Of a DNA stretch of 17,231 nt, positions 1 through 6,240 are shown piece after piece. The position numbers and the translations under genes are program-made. The notes below the pieces were generated by a model, which did no database searches, was not told where the DNA came from, and saw nothing but the letters and a program-made list of their open reading frames with translations. Source of the stretch: JBMNNU01 sp050942695 (GTDB lineage: Bacteria; Chloroflexota; UBA6077). Where the stretch lies: NCBI GenBank assembly GCA_050942695.1, contig JBMNNU010000034.1:1-17231 (forward strand), in the 5' to 3' direction. Position 1 is the first letter of the stretch; every line of letters starts with the position of its first letter.

Positions 1-63
1 GAGTTGAATATACGGGTAGCCGACGGAACCATCCATACAATCGTAACCAGCGCTGAACAATAA
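1..63 (+). CDS. xseA: Exodeoxyribonuclease VII large subunit, C-terminal end only
   Basis: The first 20 codons from base 1, ending at TAA 61-63, read through to a tail of the form V-A-D-G-T-I-H-T-I-V, which resembles the usual C-terminal strand of the exonuclease VII large subunit (DG-I-x-x-x-V). The gene continues upstream of the window. The small-subunit gene xseB follows 55 bp later on the same strand, the normal xseA-xseB pairing. In the family, XseA carries the nuclease and OB-fold DNA-binding parts of the enzyme that degrades single-stranded DNA to oligonucleotides. The call rests on a very short fragment plus context. Confidence 0.7.
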   Translation, partial: ELNIRVADGTIHTIVTSAEQ

Positions 64-68
64 AACAG

Positions 69-103
69 CAGGCAACAAGCAACAGGCACAAGGACTCAGG
101 ACC
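69..103 (+). repeat. Degenerate heptanucleotide tandem repeat, 5 units
   Basis: Five consecutive 7-nt units fill most of the xseA-xseB spacer: CAGGCAA, CAAGCAA, CAGGCAC, AAGGACT, CAGGACC. The last two belong to the same CAGNACY family as the array at 14440-14500 (read there on the minus strand) and the two units at 6219-6235. The array ends 15 bp before the xseB start codon, so it lies in the 5' leader of xseB. Whether it has a function is unknown. Confidence 0.6.
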
Positions 104-118
104 AAAATGGGGGGTTAA

Positions 119-367
119 GTGAACGCTGAGGAACTGACATTCGAACAGGCATTCGAGACACTCCAGACGACGATTCAGACCCTTGAAGAAGGCGGTTTGA
201 CCCTGGAGGACAGCATCCAGCAGTTCGAACTTGGAATGAAGCTCGCGAACTTATGCACGTCGATGTTGGATAGGGCTGAACTCCGGGTTAGTAGACTCCT
301 CGCTGGCGAAGAGGATGGGCAGGGGATCAACCTTATGCCCACCGAGGTCCCTGGACAGGTCGATTGA
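119..367 (+). CDS. xseB: Exodeoxyribonuclease VII small subunit
   Basis: An 82-residue protein, the typical length for XseB, which packs as a helical protein along XseA and is needed for exonuclease VII activity on single-stranded DNA in the cytoplasm. The family pattern is clear: an early T-F-E-Q-A-F-E-T-L helix, then L-E-E-G-G-L-T-L-E-D-S-I (residues about 22-33), then F-E-L-G-M-K-L-A-N-L-C. The start is GTG at 119, preceded by a G-rich tract (GGGGGGT, 109-115) as probable ribosome binding site. An ATG at 107 is out of frame and stops after three codons. It follows xseA directly and is probably co-transcribed with it. The last 15 or so residues are variable, as usual in this family. Confidence 0.93.
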   Translation: MNAEELTFEQAFETLQTTIQTLEEGGLTLEDSIQQFELGMKLANLCTSMLDRAELRVSRLLAGEEDGQGINLMPTEVPGQVD

Positions 368-474
368 CGAGCAAACCTCAAGAAAAACCGGTATCTGATA
401 AGCTTATATACGAGCTTTGCCTGTCCATCTGCCGGAAATCAAAAACAAGCCCAATCTCTCATGGGGGTTGACCG

Positions 475-906
475 TTGGAAGTCTTCCAAAATCACGCGCT
501 GCTCGTGTCGGCGACGGCCTGGGCAATAGCTCAGGTGCTGAATGTGCTGATTTTTTTCTTACAGGAACGGCAATTGGATCTCTGGCGTCTGGTCAGCGCT
601 GGGGGTATGCCGAGTTCCCACTCAGCGTTAGTCAGCGCACTCGCAACAGAGGTAGCCCTGATTGAGGGTGTCCAATCCATTACTTTCGCTGTAGCCGTGG
701 TCTTTGCTGCCGTCGTTATGTACGATGCAGCCGGCATCAGGCAGGCGGTCAGCATTCAGGCGCGCATCTTGAATAGAATGCTCGACGAATACTTCAAACG
801 CCAGAGATTTAGCGAAGAGAGATTGAGAGAGCTGTTAGGCCACACTAGAGTCGAAGTATTCTTCGGCTCGCTACTAGGCATCAGCATAGCCCTTCTGTGG
901 ACGTGA
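475..906 (+). CDS. Divergent PAP2 (DUF212/YuiD-like) integral membrane protein
   Basis: A 143-residue membrane protein of the divergent PAP2 family (acid phosphatase/vanadium-dependent haloperoxidase related). Visible signatures are A-G-G-M-P-S-S-H-S (residues 42-50), D-A-A-G-I-R (84-89) and L-G-H-T-R-V-E-V-F-F-G (121-131). Hydrophobic segments lie at about 8-29, 67-83 and 126-142. The G-M-P-S-S-H motif matches the phosphatase-type active-site region, but the substrate of this family is not known to me; a lipid phosphate is a guess. The TTG start at 475 is chosen because an in-frame stop lies at 469-471, the next in-frame start would delete the first membrane segment, and GGGGG at 463-467 is well spaced. 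The PHP gene begins 5 bp after the stop, suggesting an operon. Confidence 0.88.
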   Translation: MEVFQNHALLVSATAWAIAQVLNVLIFFLQERQLDLWRLVSAGGMPSSHSALVSALATEVALIEGVQSITFAVAVVFAAVVMYDAAGIRQAVSIQARILNRMLDEYFKRQRFSEERLRELLGHTRVEVFFGSLLGISIALLWT

Positions 907-911
907 AAACC

Positions 912-1565
912 ATGAAATGCGACCTCCACATGCACAGTAACCGTTCACCTGACGGCAATATGAGCTTGGATACCATTATCCAAACCTGCCAGCGACGCGA
1001 GCTCGATTGTATCGCTCTCACCGACCATAATCAGTTGAGCGCCGCCCTCGAGCTGCAGAAGATCGCTCCCTTTACCGTGATTGCCGGTGAAGAGATAAAA
1101 ACGACCCACGGTGAGATCATCGGGCTGTTTCTCCAGGAAGAGATACCCAAGGGCTTGAGCCCCGGGGTTACCGCCGAAGAGATCCGTCGCCAGGGCGGCG
1201 TGGTGTACATCCCCCACCCTTTCGATAGGGTCCGGAAAAGCGTGCTGAAAAAAGAAGCCCTGCTGGAAATCGTGGATCTTGTGGACGTGATTGAAGTGCT
1301 CAACGCCCGAATCACCTTCAAGAGGGATGCGCTGTCTGCCGAGCAATTTGCAGTAGAACGCCAAAAGCTGATGGGGGCGGGGAGTGACGCTCACACCTGG
1401 TGGGAAATCGGGGGAGCCTACGTAGAGATTCCCGAGTTCGAGATGGGGAGAGATGGATTTCTCCAGGCTCTATCTCAGGGAGCAATTCACGGAAAACTTG
1501 CCTGGCCTGGCGTTCACTTGGCCTCCAGCTTCACTAAGTGGCGGAAGAAGTATCTGAGAATCTAG
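912..1565 (+). CDS. PHP-domain phosphoesterase
   Basis: A 217-residue single-domain member of the PHP (polymerase and histidinol phosphatase) superfamily, soluble metal-dependent phosphoesterases. Metal-ligand motifs appear in order: D-L-H-M-H-S (residues 4-9), L-T-D-H-N (36-40), A-G-E-E (58-61), T-H-G-E (65-68), I-P-H-P-F-D (100-105) and G-S-D-A-H (157-161). Length and the H-P-F-D segment fit the stand-alone PHP proteins rather than DNA polymerase or HisK. The substrate cannot be read from the sequence; nucleotide or sugar phosphates are hydrolysed by characterised relatives. ATG 912 places the family-typical M-x-C-D-L-H at the N-terminus. GTG at 897 or 903 in the same frame would overlap the PAP2 gene and cannot be excluded, since none of the starts has a clear Shine-Dalgarno sequence. 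It converges on the Nudix gene, stop to stop, with 27 bp between. Confidence 0.87.
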   Translation: MKCDLHMHSNRSPDGNMSLDTIIQTCQRRELDCIALTDHNQLSAALELQKIAPFTVIAGEEIKTTHGEIIGLFLQEEIPKGLSPGVTAEEIRRQGGVVYIPHPFDRVRKSVLKKEALLEIVDLVDVIEVLNARITFKRDALSAEQFAVERQKLMGAGSDAHTWWEIGGAYVEIPEFEMGRDGFLQALSQGAIHGKLAWPGVHLASSFTKWRKKYLRI

Positions 1566-1592
1566 AAATCGGATTCGATCGGAAAGCTGCAG

Positions 1593-2009
1593 CTACAGCA
1601 TCTCAACAGCCTTTCGTACTACCTCTTTCTCATTTTCGTAGCTCATAACCGCCAAGGCATCATCTAATTCGAACCAATCAGCCTGGTCGTTCTCCCAATC
1701 CCGTTGAGAAAAATCCCCCTCCCCGGTAGGCTCCATCAGGAAGTAGTGCACCGTCTTGTGCACCCTGGCCCCTCGGACGTGAAACCAGTACTCGATAGGG
1801 TGGATTGCCTTAACCATCCTCACCTGCAGGCCGGTCTCTTCTGTGACCTCCCGGATCGCTGCCTGTTCTATGGTCTCGCCCTTAGCCAATCCACCCTTCG
1901 GGAGGTACCAGGTGTTTCGACTGCTGTTGCCGACGAGAGCAACCTGAATCTGGTCTCCAATCTTCCGGACCACAACCCCTCCGGCTGATGTTGCCGACAC
2001 CGTCTTCAC
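1593..2009 (-). CDS. Nudix hydrolase (MutT/Ap4A-hydrolase type)
   Basis: A 138-residue single Nudix domain. The complete Nudix box, G-x5-E-x7-R-E-V-T-E-E-T-G-L, covers residues 39-61, and the preceding W-Y-L-P-K-G-G resembles diadenosine-polyphosphate and MutT1-like members that cleave nucleoside diphosphate-linked compounds. The exact substrate is open. The frame stays open 72 codons further upstream, but that extension is basic, low in recognisable structure and runs through a GC-rich stem-loop. The GTG at 2009 puts the domain's first strand (V-S-A-T-S-A-G-G-V-V-V) right at the start and has AGGAGAAGGGGG upstream on the minus strand. This start is therefore preferred. It is transcribed in the same direction as the SH3 gene upstream, 276 bp away. 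Confidence 0.87.
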   Translation of the reverse strand: MKTVSATSAGGVVVRKIGDQIQVALVGNSSRNTWYLPKGGLAKGETIEQAAIREVTEETGLQVRMVKAIHPIEYWFHVRGARVHKTVHYFLMEPTGEGDFSQRDWENDQADWFELDDALAVMSYENEKEVVRKAVEML

Positions 2010-2076
2010 TTGAGACTCGATCCCCCTTCTCCTACTGTGTAGTATCTCTTGACTTCTGCATAAACAGATAAATTTT

Positions 2077-2120
2077 AGGGACACCCCCGTGACGCGAGCG
2101 AGCGCAGCGTTGAGTGCCCT
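2077..2120 (-). other. Imperfect stem-loop in the leader of the Nudix gene
   Basis: Outer arms AGGGACA (2077-2083) and TGCCCT (2115-2120) pair with one bulged A. Inside, ACGC (2092-2095) pairs with GCGT (2107-2110) around a GAGCGAGCG core. It lies about 70-110 nt upstream of the Nudix start, in the 276-bp spacer between the SH3 and Nudix genes (2010-2285), which otherwise shows nothing I can name. There is no uridine run behind it in minus-strand RNA, so it is not a normal intrinsic terminator. It may be a leader structure, or may have no function. Confidence 0.4.
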
Positions 2121-2285
2121 GGACCCGCCTTTAGCTACCCATACAGCGGTCAATGGCTGCGATATGAAGCTCTGAAAAAGGAAACTCCCTACCCTATTGT
2201 ATCGCTGCAGATGGTCGGAGTGCATCCTCAGCAGTAAGAGAGTATGACGGCGAGCGTGAGACGCGATAATCGAACCTTATGTCGA

Positions 2286-2873
2286 CTAAGGGCGGCCAAC
2301 CAGATACTCCGACGGTATGTACCCCTCGCTACCATCGGGCGCGCGTACCCGCTCCCACATGTGCCCGTCTCCCTCTATTCTGGGGCCAATTACAACCATG
2401 GGAGTGTTATCCGCCCATGGCCTAAGAGTGTCGTCCATTCTCGGGGTAGCCCGAATATACACACCTTCGCCCCCTGTATTACCCACATACAACGTCGCAT
2501 CCGTTGCAGCCGCAGGTGTAGCCGTTGCCGCTCCAGGAGTCCCTTGAGACGGAGTTACAGGGGTTTGAGTTGGTGCGCCAGGAGCGGGCGTAGGGCTAGC
2601 TTCGGAACCACCGGGTTGTGCTGGCAGTGCAGAGGTCGGCGGCTGAAGCCCCGGCACTACGTTAGCCTGGTTAGATTCCAATGGCTGAAAAGGTTCGGCG
2701 TTAAAAGTGGGCGAAGGTGGCCGTGGTGGCGAGGTTGGCCATGGCCGCGGCGTAACTGTTGGACGGGCTAATAGCGACTGCGATTCTCCCGTTTCCTCGT
2801 TGTAAGTTTGAAAGGCGACAACGATACCGCCGACTAATATCATAATTATCAACAGGTATGGGACCACTCTCAC
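2286..2873 (-). CDS. Membrane-anchored protein with Thr/Pro-rich linker and C-terminal bacterial SH3 domain
   Basis: A 195-residue protein with three parts. Residues 4-21 are a hydrophobic signal-anchor (P-Y-L-L-I-I-M-I-L-V-G-G-I-V-V-A). Residues about 36-127 are a low-complexity Thr/Pro/Ala/Ser-rich stalk. Residues about 131-193 look like a bacterial SH3 (SH3b) domain, with G-V-Y-I-R-A-T-P, M-W-E-R-V-R and E-G-Y-I-P-S-E-Y-L. SH3b domains often bind cell-wall or other extracytoplasmic ligands, so an exported, tethered binding protein is the likely architecture; its ligand is unknown. The GTG start at 2873 has an AGGAG nine bases upstream. Long TP-rich linkers of this kind are common in Chloroflexota secreted proteins, which is part of the taxonomic guess. 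It is divergent from the dehydrogenase gene. Confidence 0.83.
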   Translation of the reverse strand: MRVVPYLLIIMILVGGIVVAFQTYNEETGESQSLLARPTVTPRPWPTSPPRPPSPTFNAEPFQPLESNQANVVPGLQPPTSALPAQPGGSEASPTPAPGAPTQTPVTPSQGTPGAATATPAAATDATLYVGNTGGEGVYIRATPRMDDTLRPWADNTPMVVIGPRIEGDGHMWERVRAPDGSEGYIPSEYLVGRP

Positions 2874-2911
2874 AGCAAAATGCTCCTACATCCAAACTCG
2901 ACTGCCATGTT

Positions 2912-2939
2912 TGCATATACTGTTCCCCTCGTTTGCCAA
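2912..2939 (-). promoter_or_regulatory. Possible promoter of the SH3-protein gene
   Basis: On the minus strand TTGGCA (plus 2934-2939) is followed after 16 bp by TATGCA (plus 2912-2917). The -35 box is good and the -10 box only fair. Transcription would start roughly 30 nt before the GTG at 2873. It lies in the 160-bp divergent spacer to the dehydrogenase gene. No equally good promoter was seen for the plus strand. Confidence 0.33.
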
Positions 2940-3033
2940 GCACCTTTCAAACGATTTCTGCTATGCTATTGCGCACCCGCCGGATCCCTGCGCATCCCTG
3001 TGGACCTGGCTCTATCTGAGGAGGAAGACAACG

Positions 3034-4182
3034 ATGTCTAAACATACCGTATCTGTCATCCCAGGGGATGGCATCGGGCCAGAAGTGATAGCCGAAGCCC
3101 AAAAAGTGCTATCAGCAGCCGGAAGAGTAGCTGGCATCCATTGGGATTGGCGCTTCTTTCCTATCGGCGCTAAACGGACCATCGAGACCGGCGTGGTAAT
3201 AACCGACAGCGAGCTTGACGAGATCGGCAAGACCGAAGCGATTCTCTTCGGCGCCCTGGGCGATCCACGAGTATCGGAAAAATTGCTCCAGATAGCCGGT
3301 GTTCTCAGGCTTCGCTTTCACTACGACCAGCACGTCAACCTGCGCCCAATCAAGCTATACCCAGGGATAGATAGCCCGCTTAAAGGTAAAGATCCAGGTG
3401 ATATCGATTTCTACGTCGTTCGTGAGAACAGCGAGGATTTCTACATCAGCCTCGGTGACCACTTCGATGGAAACCGGCACGAAACAGAGTTGACGCTGAA
3501 TAGGCGGCTTTATAAGGCCAAATTCGAGATAGAGGCCGAGGTCTCCCCTCCACAAAAGCTGGGCTTCCACCTAGGCGCCATTACAGCCGCTGGCACCGAA
3601 CGCGCCGCGCGTTACGCATTCGAACTGGCGCGGAAAAAGGGCTTCCGCAGGGTCACAGCGGTCGACAAGGCTAACGTCCTGATAGAGATGTATGAGCTCT
3701 GGCGTGAGACCATCGATAAGGTCGCTGCAGACTACCCAGAGATCGAACTCGAGTACACCCTAGTGGATGCCATAACCATGTTCTTCGTGCGCCGTCCTGA
3801 GCACTACCAGGTTGTGCTGGCACCCAATCTCTTTGGAGACATCATCACAGACCTAGCCGCCGCTCTGGTCGGAGGTCTCGGGCTAGCCCCAGGCGGTAAC
3901 ATCAATACCGAGGGCACCCCATCAATGTTCGAGCCGATCCACGGCAGCGCGCCCGATATTGCTGGAAAGGGAATAGCGAACCCGGTTGCAGCAATCCTAG
4001 CCGGCAAGATGATGCTGGAGAAACTTGGTGAAGAGAAAGCTGCGCTGCTTGTAGATCGAGCCGTCAGCGGGGTGCTAGGAGAGCGCAGCATTCGGACACC
4101 TGACCTCGGTGGGCGAAACTCAACCGTTGAGGTAGGCGATGCAATCGCGAATAGAGTGCTAGCGCTGGGTGATGCGATGTAG
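3034..4182 (+). CDS. Isocitrate/isopropylmalate dehydrogenase family protein (substrate uncertain)
   Basis: A 382-residue cytoplasmic NAD(P)-dependent beta-decarboxylating dehydrogenase. The N-terminus I-P-G-D-G-I-G-P-E-V (residues 9-18), the N-L-R-P segment (102-105), V-D-A (244-246), N-L-F-G-D-I-I-T-D-L (265-274) with its metal-binding aspartates, and H-G-S-A-P-D-I-A-G-K-G-I-A-N-P (303-317) are all intact. The substrate loop reads V-V-R-E-N-S-E-D-F-Y (128-137). This is nearer the V-R-E-N-T-E-G type of isocitrate and tartrate/malate enzymes than the V-R-E-L-T-G-G of classical 3-isopropylmalate dehydrogenase, so leuB is not assigned. No leuA, leuC or leuD lies nearby. ATG 3034 has a strong GAGGAGGA ribosome site at 3019-3026; an in-frame ATG at 2911 would add 41 residues with no family resemblance. 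Confidence 0.88.
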   Translation: MSKHTVSVIPGDGIGPEVIAEAQKVLSAAGRVAGIHWDWRFFPIGAKRTIETGVVITDSELDEIGKTEAILFGALGDPRVSEKLLQIAGVLRLRFHYDQHVNLRPIKLYPGIDSPLKGKDPGDIDFYVVRENSEDFYISLGDHFDGNRHETELTLNRRLYKAKFEIEAEVSPPQKLGFHLGAITAAGTERAARYAFELARKKGFRRVTAVDKANVLIEMYELWRETIDKVAADYPEIELEYTLVDAITMFFVRRPEHYQVVLAPNLFGDIITDLAAALVGGLGLAPGGNINTEGTPSMFEPIHGSAPDIAGKGIANPVAAILAGKMMLEKLGEEKAALLVDRAVSGVLGERSIRTPDLGGRNSTVEVGDAIANRVLALGDAM

Positions 4183-4203
4183 TGGCATATCTCCTGCGTG
4201 TTG

Positions 4204-4233
4204 AAGCAGAATTCTGAAGTCAGGATGCTGCTT
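4204..4233 (+). other. Stem-loop behind the dehydrogenase gene
   Basis: AAGCAG (4204-4209) pairs with CTGCTT (4228-4233). After one A-G mismatch, ATTCTG (4211-4216) pairs with CAGGAT (4221-4226) including one G-U, leaving a 4-nt loop. It begins 22 nt after the stop codon and is followed by AAAAAA, not by a T-run, so it is not a standard intrinsic terminator. It could protect the mRNA 3' end. A second small hairpin, AGCGC/GCGCT around AAGA (4308-4321), lies just ahead of the next gene. Confidence 0.45.
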
Positions 4234-4336
4234 AAAAAAGCTATTGTAGCTGCGGATACGGTTTCAGAGCATCGGCCAACCGAGCGGATAGGCAGTGGGA
4301 TAGATCTAGCGCAAGAGCGCTCATATATGGTGGATA

Positions 4337-4687
4337 ATGGGAGAAGCAGAGAGCTACGGCGCTCAGGGAGGGGCTAGAAGGCACGATCGTGAGATGGCTG
4401 CCCAGGCGCGCCTTGCCTGGGAAAAGGTGCAGGCAGTAGTCCAGCGCCGCGAAAGGGCAATTCCCTCTCCGGCAGCTGTCCTGAGGATCATAGACCAAGT
4501 TCCTGCCGAGGGCTATCTAGGCAGTCTAGCAGCTTCTTTTCTTGTCTCGCTTGTACTGGACGCTACCAACCATCGCCGGGCAGGAGCGTTCACAGGCATC
4601 TGGCTACCGCTCTGTCTCGCTGCAGCGCTCTTCGTCAAGACTCTACGGCAATCGGGTGGGCTGAAGCGAGTAGTGAGTGGCGAGTAG
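4337..4687 (+). CDS. Small hypothetical membrane protein
   Basis: A 116-residue protein that I do not recognise. The first half is hydrophilic and charged, with many Arg, Gln and Glu (residues about 10-42). The second half has two hydrophobic stretches, about 58-76 (ending at L-D-A-T-N-H-R-R-A-G) and about 82-101, joined by a short basic loop. This suggests a helical hairpin in the membrane. The ATG at 4337 has only a weak GGTGG upstream. A second in-frame ATG at 4392, opening with M-A-A-Q-A-R-L-A-W-E-K-V, is possible. Its stop codon lies inside the 10-bp stem at 4678-4711. An 85-codon open frame on the opposite strand over the first half has no structural features and is taken as a shadow. 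Confidence 0.55.
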   Translation: MGEAESYGAQGGARRHDREMAAQARLAWEKVQAVVQRRERAIPSPAAVLRIIDQVPAEGYLGSLAASFLVSLVLDATNHRRAGAFTGIWLPLCLAAALFVKTLRQSGGLKRVVSGE

Positions 4688-4711
4688 ATAATCCGCTCTC
4701 GCTACTCGCCA
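4678..4711. terminator. Inverted repeat, possible terminator half for the plus-strand gene
   Basis: A perfect 10-bp inverted repeat, TGGCGAGTAG (4678-4687) with CTACTCGCCA (4702-4711), and a 14-nt loop. It includes the stop codon of the small membrane protein. No T-run follows on the plus strand. Together with the adjacent ffh terminator it forms a two-hairpin block between the convergent genes, and it may block read-through or stabilise the 3' end. Confidence 0.45.
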
Positions 4712-4717
4712 ATAACA

Positions 4718-4740
4718 AAGGGGCGCTCATCGCGCCCCTT
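4718..4740 (-). terminator. Intrinsic terminator of ffh
   Basis: A perfect 9-bp GC-rich stem, AAGGGGCGC (4718-4726) with GCGCCCCTT (4732-4740), and a 5-nt loop, located 20 bp beyond the ffh stop. In minus-strand RNA the stem is followed by a U-rich stretch (continuing CTTTGTTATT), as expected of a rho-independent terminator. It closes the long minus-strand gene run. Confidence 0.83.
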
Positions 4741-4759
4741 GATGCTGACCATAGAGAGA

Positions 4760-6112
4760 CTATCTCAACATTCCCGGAAAACCGGGAGGCATCTTACCCT
4801 TGCCGAAGGGTCCTTTCCCTGCCGCCATCGCCTTCATCATCTTTTGCATTTCGAAGAACTGGTTGAGAAGGCGGTTCACGTCTGCTGGTGTCGTGCCGCT
4901 ACCCCTGGCGATACGCCGCTTGCGGCTCCCGCCGATTATTTGCGGGTTCTTCCGCTCCTCTGGGGTCATGGACAGCACGATCGCCTCGATCCGCTTCATC
5001 TGCTTTCCATCGAGGGCTGCTGCTGCCTCGGGGCCGCGCATCACTTTATTCAGCCCCGGAATCATCTCCACGATCTGGCTGAGAGGCCCCATGCTCTTGA
5101 GCTGCTGCATCTGCTGCAGGAAGTCGTCCAGGTCGAGGGTGCCCGCCTTCAGCTTTTTCTCCAGCCTTTGAGCCTGTTCCTTGCTGTAGGTCTGCTCGGC
5201 CTTTTCGATCAGGCTGAGCACGTCGCCCATCCCCAGTATGCGAGAGGCCATTCGCTCAGGGTGGAACGGCTCCAGGGCATCCAGCTTCTCCCCGATACCG
5301 ATGAACTTTATAGGCACGCCAGTAACACTACGCATCGAGAGCGCAGCGCCACCCCTGGCATCTCCGTCCATTTTAGTCAGGATCAAACCGGTAAGGTGAA
5401 CCCGAGAATTGAACTCCTCGGCAACCCTTACAGCGTCCTGACCGGTCATGGCATCTGCCACCAGTAGCGTCTCCGTAGGATTGGTACGACGCTGTATCTC
5501 CTCCAGCTCGGCCATCATGTCGTCGGCTACGTGCAAGCGCCCGGCTGTATCCATCAGCACCACCGTCAGACCGGTATGGCGCGCATGCTTAACCGCGCCC
5601 TCGCATATCTGAGGGGGCTTGCCCTTCTCGTCGCTGAATACCGGGATATCCAACTGCTTGCCCAGGGTCATCAACTGCTTAACCGCGGCTGGGCGGTAGG
5701 TATCAGCCGCCACCAGCAACGGGCGATGCCCCTGCTTCCGCAGCATCATCGCCAGCTTTGCGATGGTCGTAGTTTTACCTGAGCCCTGCAACCCTACCAG
5801 CATCACGACCGTCGGAGGGGCTGGCGCTGTGGCGATCTTCGCCTGGCCGCCCCCCAGCATAGCGATCAACTCCTCGTTGACTATCTTGATCACCTGCTGG
5901 GCCGGGGTGAGGCTCTCCAGCACATCGACTCCCACCGCCCGCTCGCGAAGCTTGGCGACGAAACCCTTTACAACCTTGTAGTTGACATCGGCCTCTAGCA
6001 GGGCCATGCGGACTTCTTTGAGGGCGAGGTCAACGTCCTCTTCGGTCAGCTTCCCTTTATTTCGAAGCCGTGTAAAAACGGCCTGTAGTTTGTCTGACAG
6101 GCTCTCAAACAC
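4760..6112 (-). CDS. ffh: Signal recognition particle protein Ffh (SRP54)
   Basis: A 450-residue SRP GTPase that binds SRP RNA and signal sequences and docks with FtsY to deliver ribosomes to the membrane. The N domain covers residues 1 to about 90 (F-E-S-L-S-D-K-L). The G domain has G-L-Q-G-S-G-K-T-T (107-115), D-T-Y-R-P-A-A (137-143), D-T-A-G-R-L-H (188-194) and T-K-M-D-G-D-A-R-G-G (246-255). A Met-rich M domain runs from about 300 to the end, with the RNA-binding S-x-x-E-R-K-x-P-x-x-I-x-x-S-R-K-R-R-I-A-x-G-S-G type sequence. GTG 6112 is chosen as start because it begins at the family N-terminus and has AGGAG eight bases upstream. An in-frame upstream start would add 11 unlike residues. It is the last gene of the minus-strand run, with its own promoter candidate and terminator. 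Confidence 0.97.
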   Translation of the reverse strand: MFESLSDKLQAVFTRLRNKGKLTEEDVDLALKEVRMALLEADVNYKVVKGFVAKLRERAVGVDVLESLTPAQQVIKIVNEELIAMLGGGQAKIATAPAPPTVVMLVGLQGSGKTTTIAKLAMMLRKQGHRPLLVAADTYRPAAVKQLMTLGKQLDIPVFSDEKGKPPQICEGAVKHARHTGLTVVLMDTAGRLHVADDMMAELEEIQRRTNPTETLLVADAMTGQDAVRVAEEFNSRVHLTGLILTKMDGDARGGAALSMRSVTGVPIKFIGIGEKLDALEPFHPERMASRILGMGDVLSLIEKAEQTYSKEQAQRLEKKLKAGTLDLDDFLQQMQQLKSMGPLSQIVEMIPGLNKVMRGPEAAAALDGKQMKRIEAIVLSMTPEERKNPQIIGGSRKRRIARGSGTTPADVNRLLNQFFEMQKMMKAMAAGKGPFGKGKMPPGFPGMLR

Positions 6113-6188
6113 CAATAAGTCTCCTAATAGACCTACCGCGGGCAATAACCCGCAGTACGTCGACGATTGCGAACATCGTTACATACTA

Positions 6189-6217
6189 ATGATAACCGAC
6201 TTTGCGGCCACAGTCGA
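6189..6217 (-). promoter_or_regulatory. Promoter candidate for ffh
   Basis: On the minus strand TCGACT (plus 6212-6217) and TATCAT (plus 6189-6194) are separated by exactly 17 bp, giving 4/6 and 5/6 matches to the sigma-70 type boxes. Transcription would start near 6180, leaving a leader of about 65-70 nt. That leader contains two small hairpins: GCGGG/CCCGC at 6138-6153 and ACGAT/ATCGT at 6163-6179. The -35 box directly abuts the heptamer repeat at 6219. Confidence 0.55.
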
Positions 6218-6218
6218 G

Positions 6219-6235
6219 CACTCAGCACTCAGGAC
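6219..6235 (+). repeat. Two units of the CAGNACY heptamer family
   Basis: CACTCAG occurs twice in tandem (6219-6225 and 6226-6232) and is followed by GAC. The string CTCAGGAC at its end also occurs at 96-102 and, on the minus strand, just before rnc. It lies between the toroid-protein gene and ffh, immediately upstream of the ffh -35 candidate. Confidence 0.5.
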
Positions 6236-6240
6236 AAAGC

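Noticed and set aside
364..410. Promoter between xseB and the PAP2 gene (TTGACG with later TATCTG or TATATA)
   Set aside because: The spacing between boxes is far from 16-18 bp in every combination tried.
417..665. Open frame of 82 codons overlapping the PAP2 gene
   Set aside because: It is a shadow in another frame of a gene with clear PAP2-like motifs.
945..1394. 149-codon open frame antisense to the PHP gene
   Set aside because: The PHP metal motifs on the plus strand show which strand is coding; this frame has no start context or motif.
2010..2225. N-terminal extension of the Nudix protein by 72 codons
   Set aside because: It has no family similarity, crosses a GC-rich hairpin, and a GTG with a good ribosome site lies exactly at the domain start.
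2010..2285. T-box riboswitch or tRNA in the Nudix leader, suggested by AGGCGGGTCC and GGTTCGAT on the minus strand
   Set aside because: The T-box core AGGGTGGNACCGCG is matched only loosely, no specifier stem is visible, and the gene is not an aminoacyl-tRNA or amino-acid gene. The GGTTCGAT piece has no acceptor or anticodon arms around it.
2911..3033. Upstream ATG adding 41 residues to the dehydrogenase
   Set aside because: The added residues do not resemble the family, and ATG 3034 has a strong GAGGAGGA site at the normal N-terminus.
4241..4498. 85-codon open frame opposite the small membrane protein
   Set aside because: It has no ribosome site or recognisable features, and it overlaps the plus-strand frame whose hydrophobic hairpin looks more protein-like.
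4739..5467. 242-codon open frame antisense to ffh
   Set aside because: The composition is typical of an antisense shadow (His, Leu and Arg rich), and ffh on the other strand is unmistakable.
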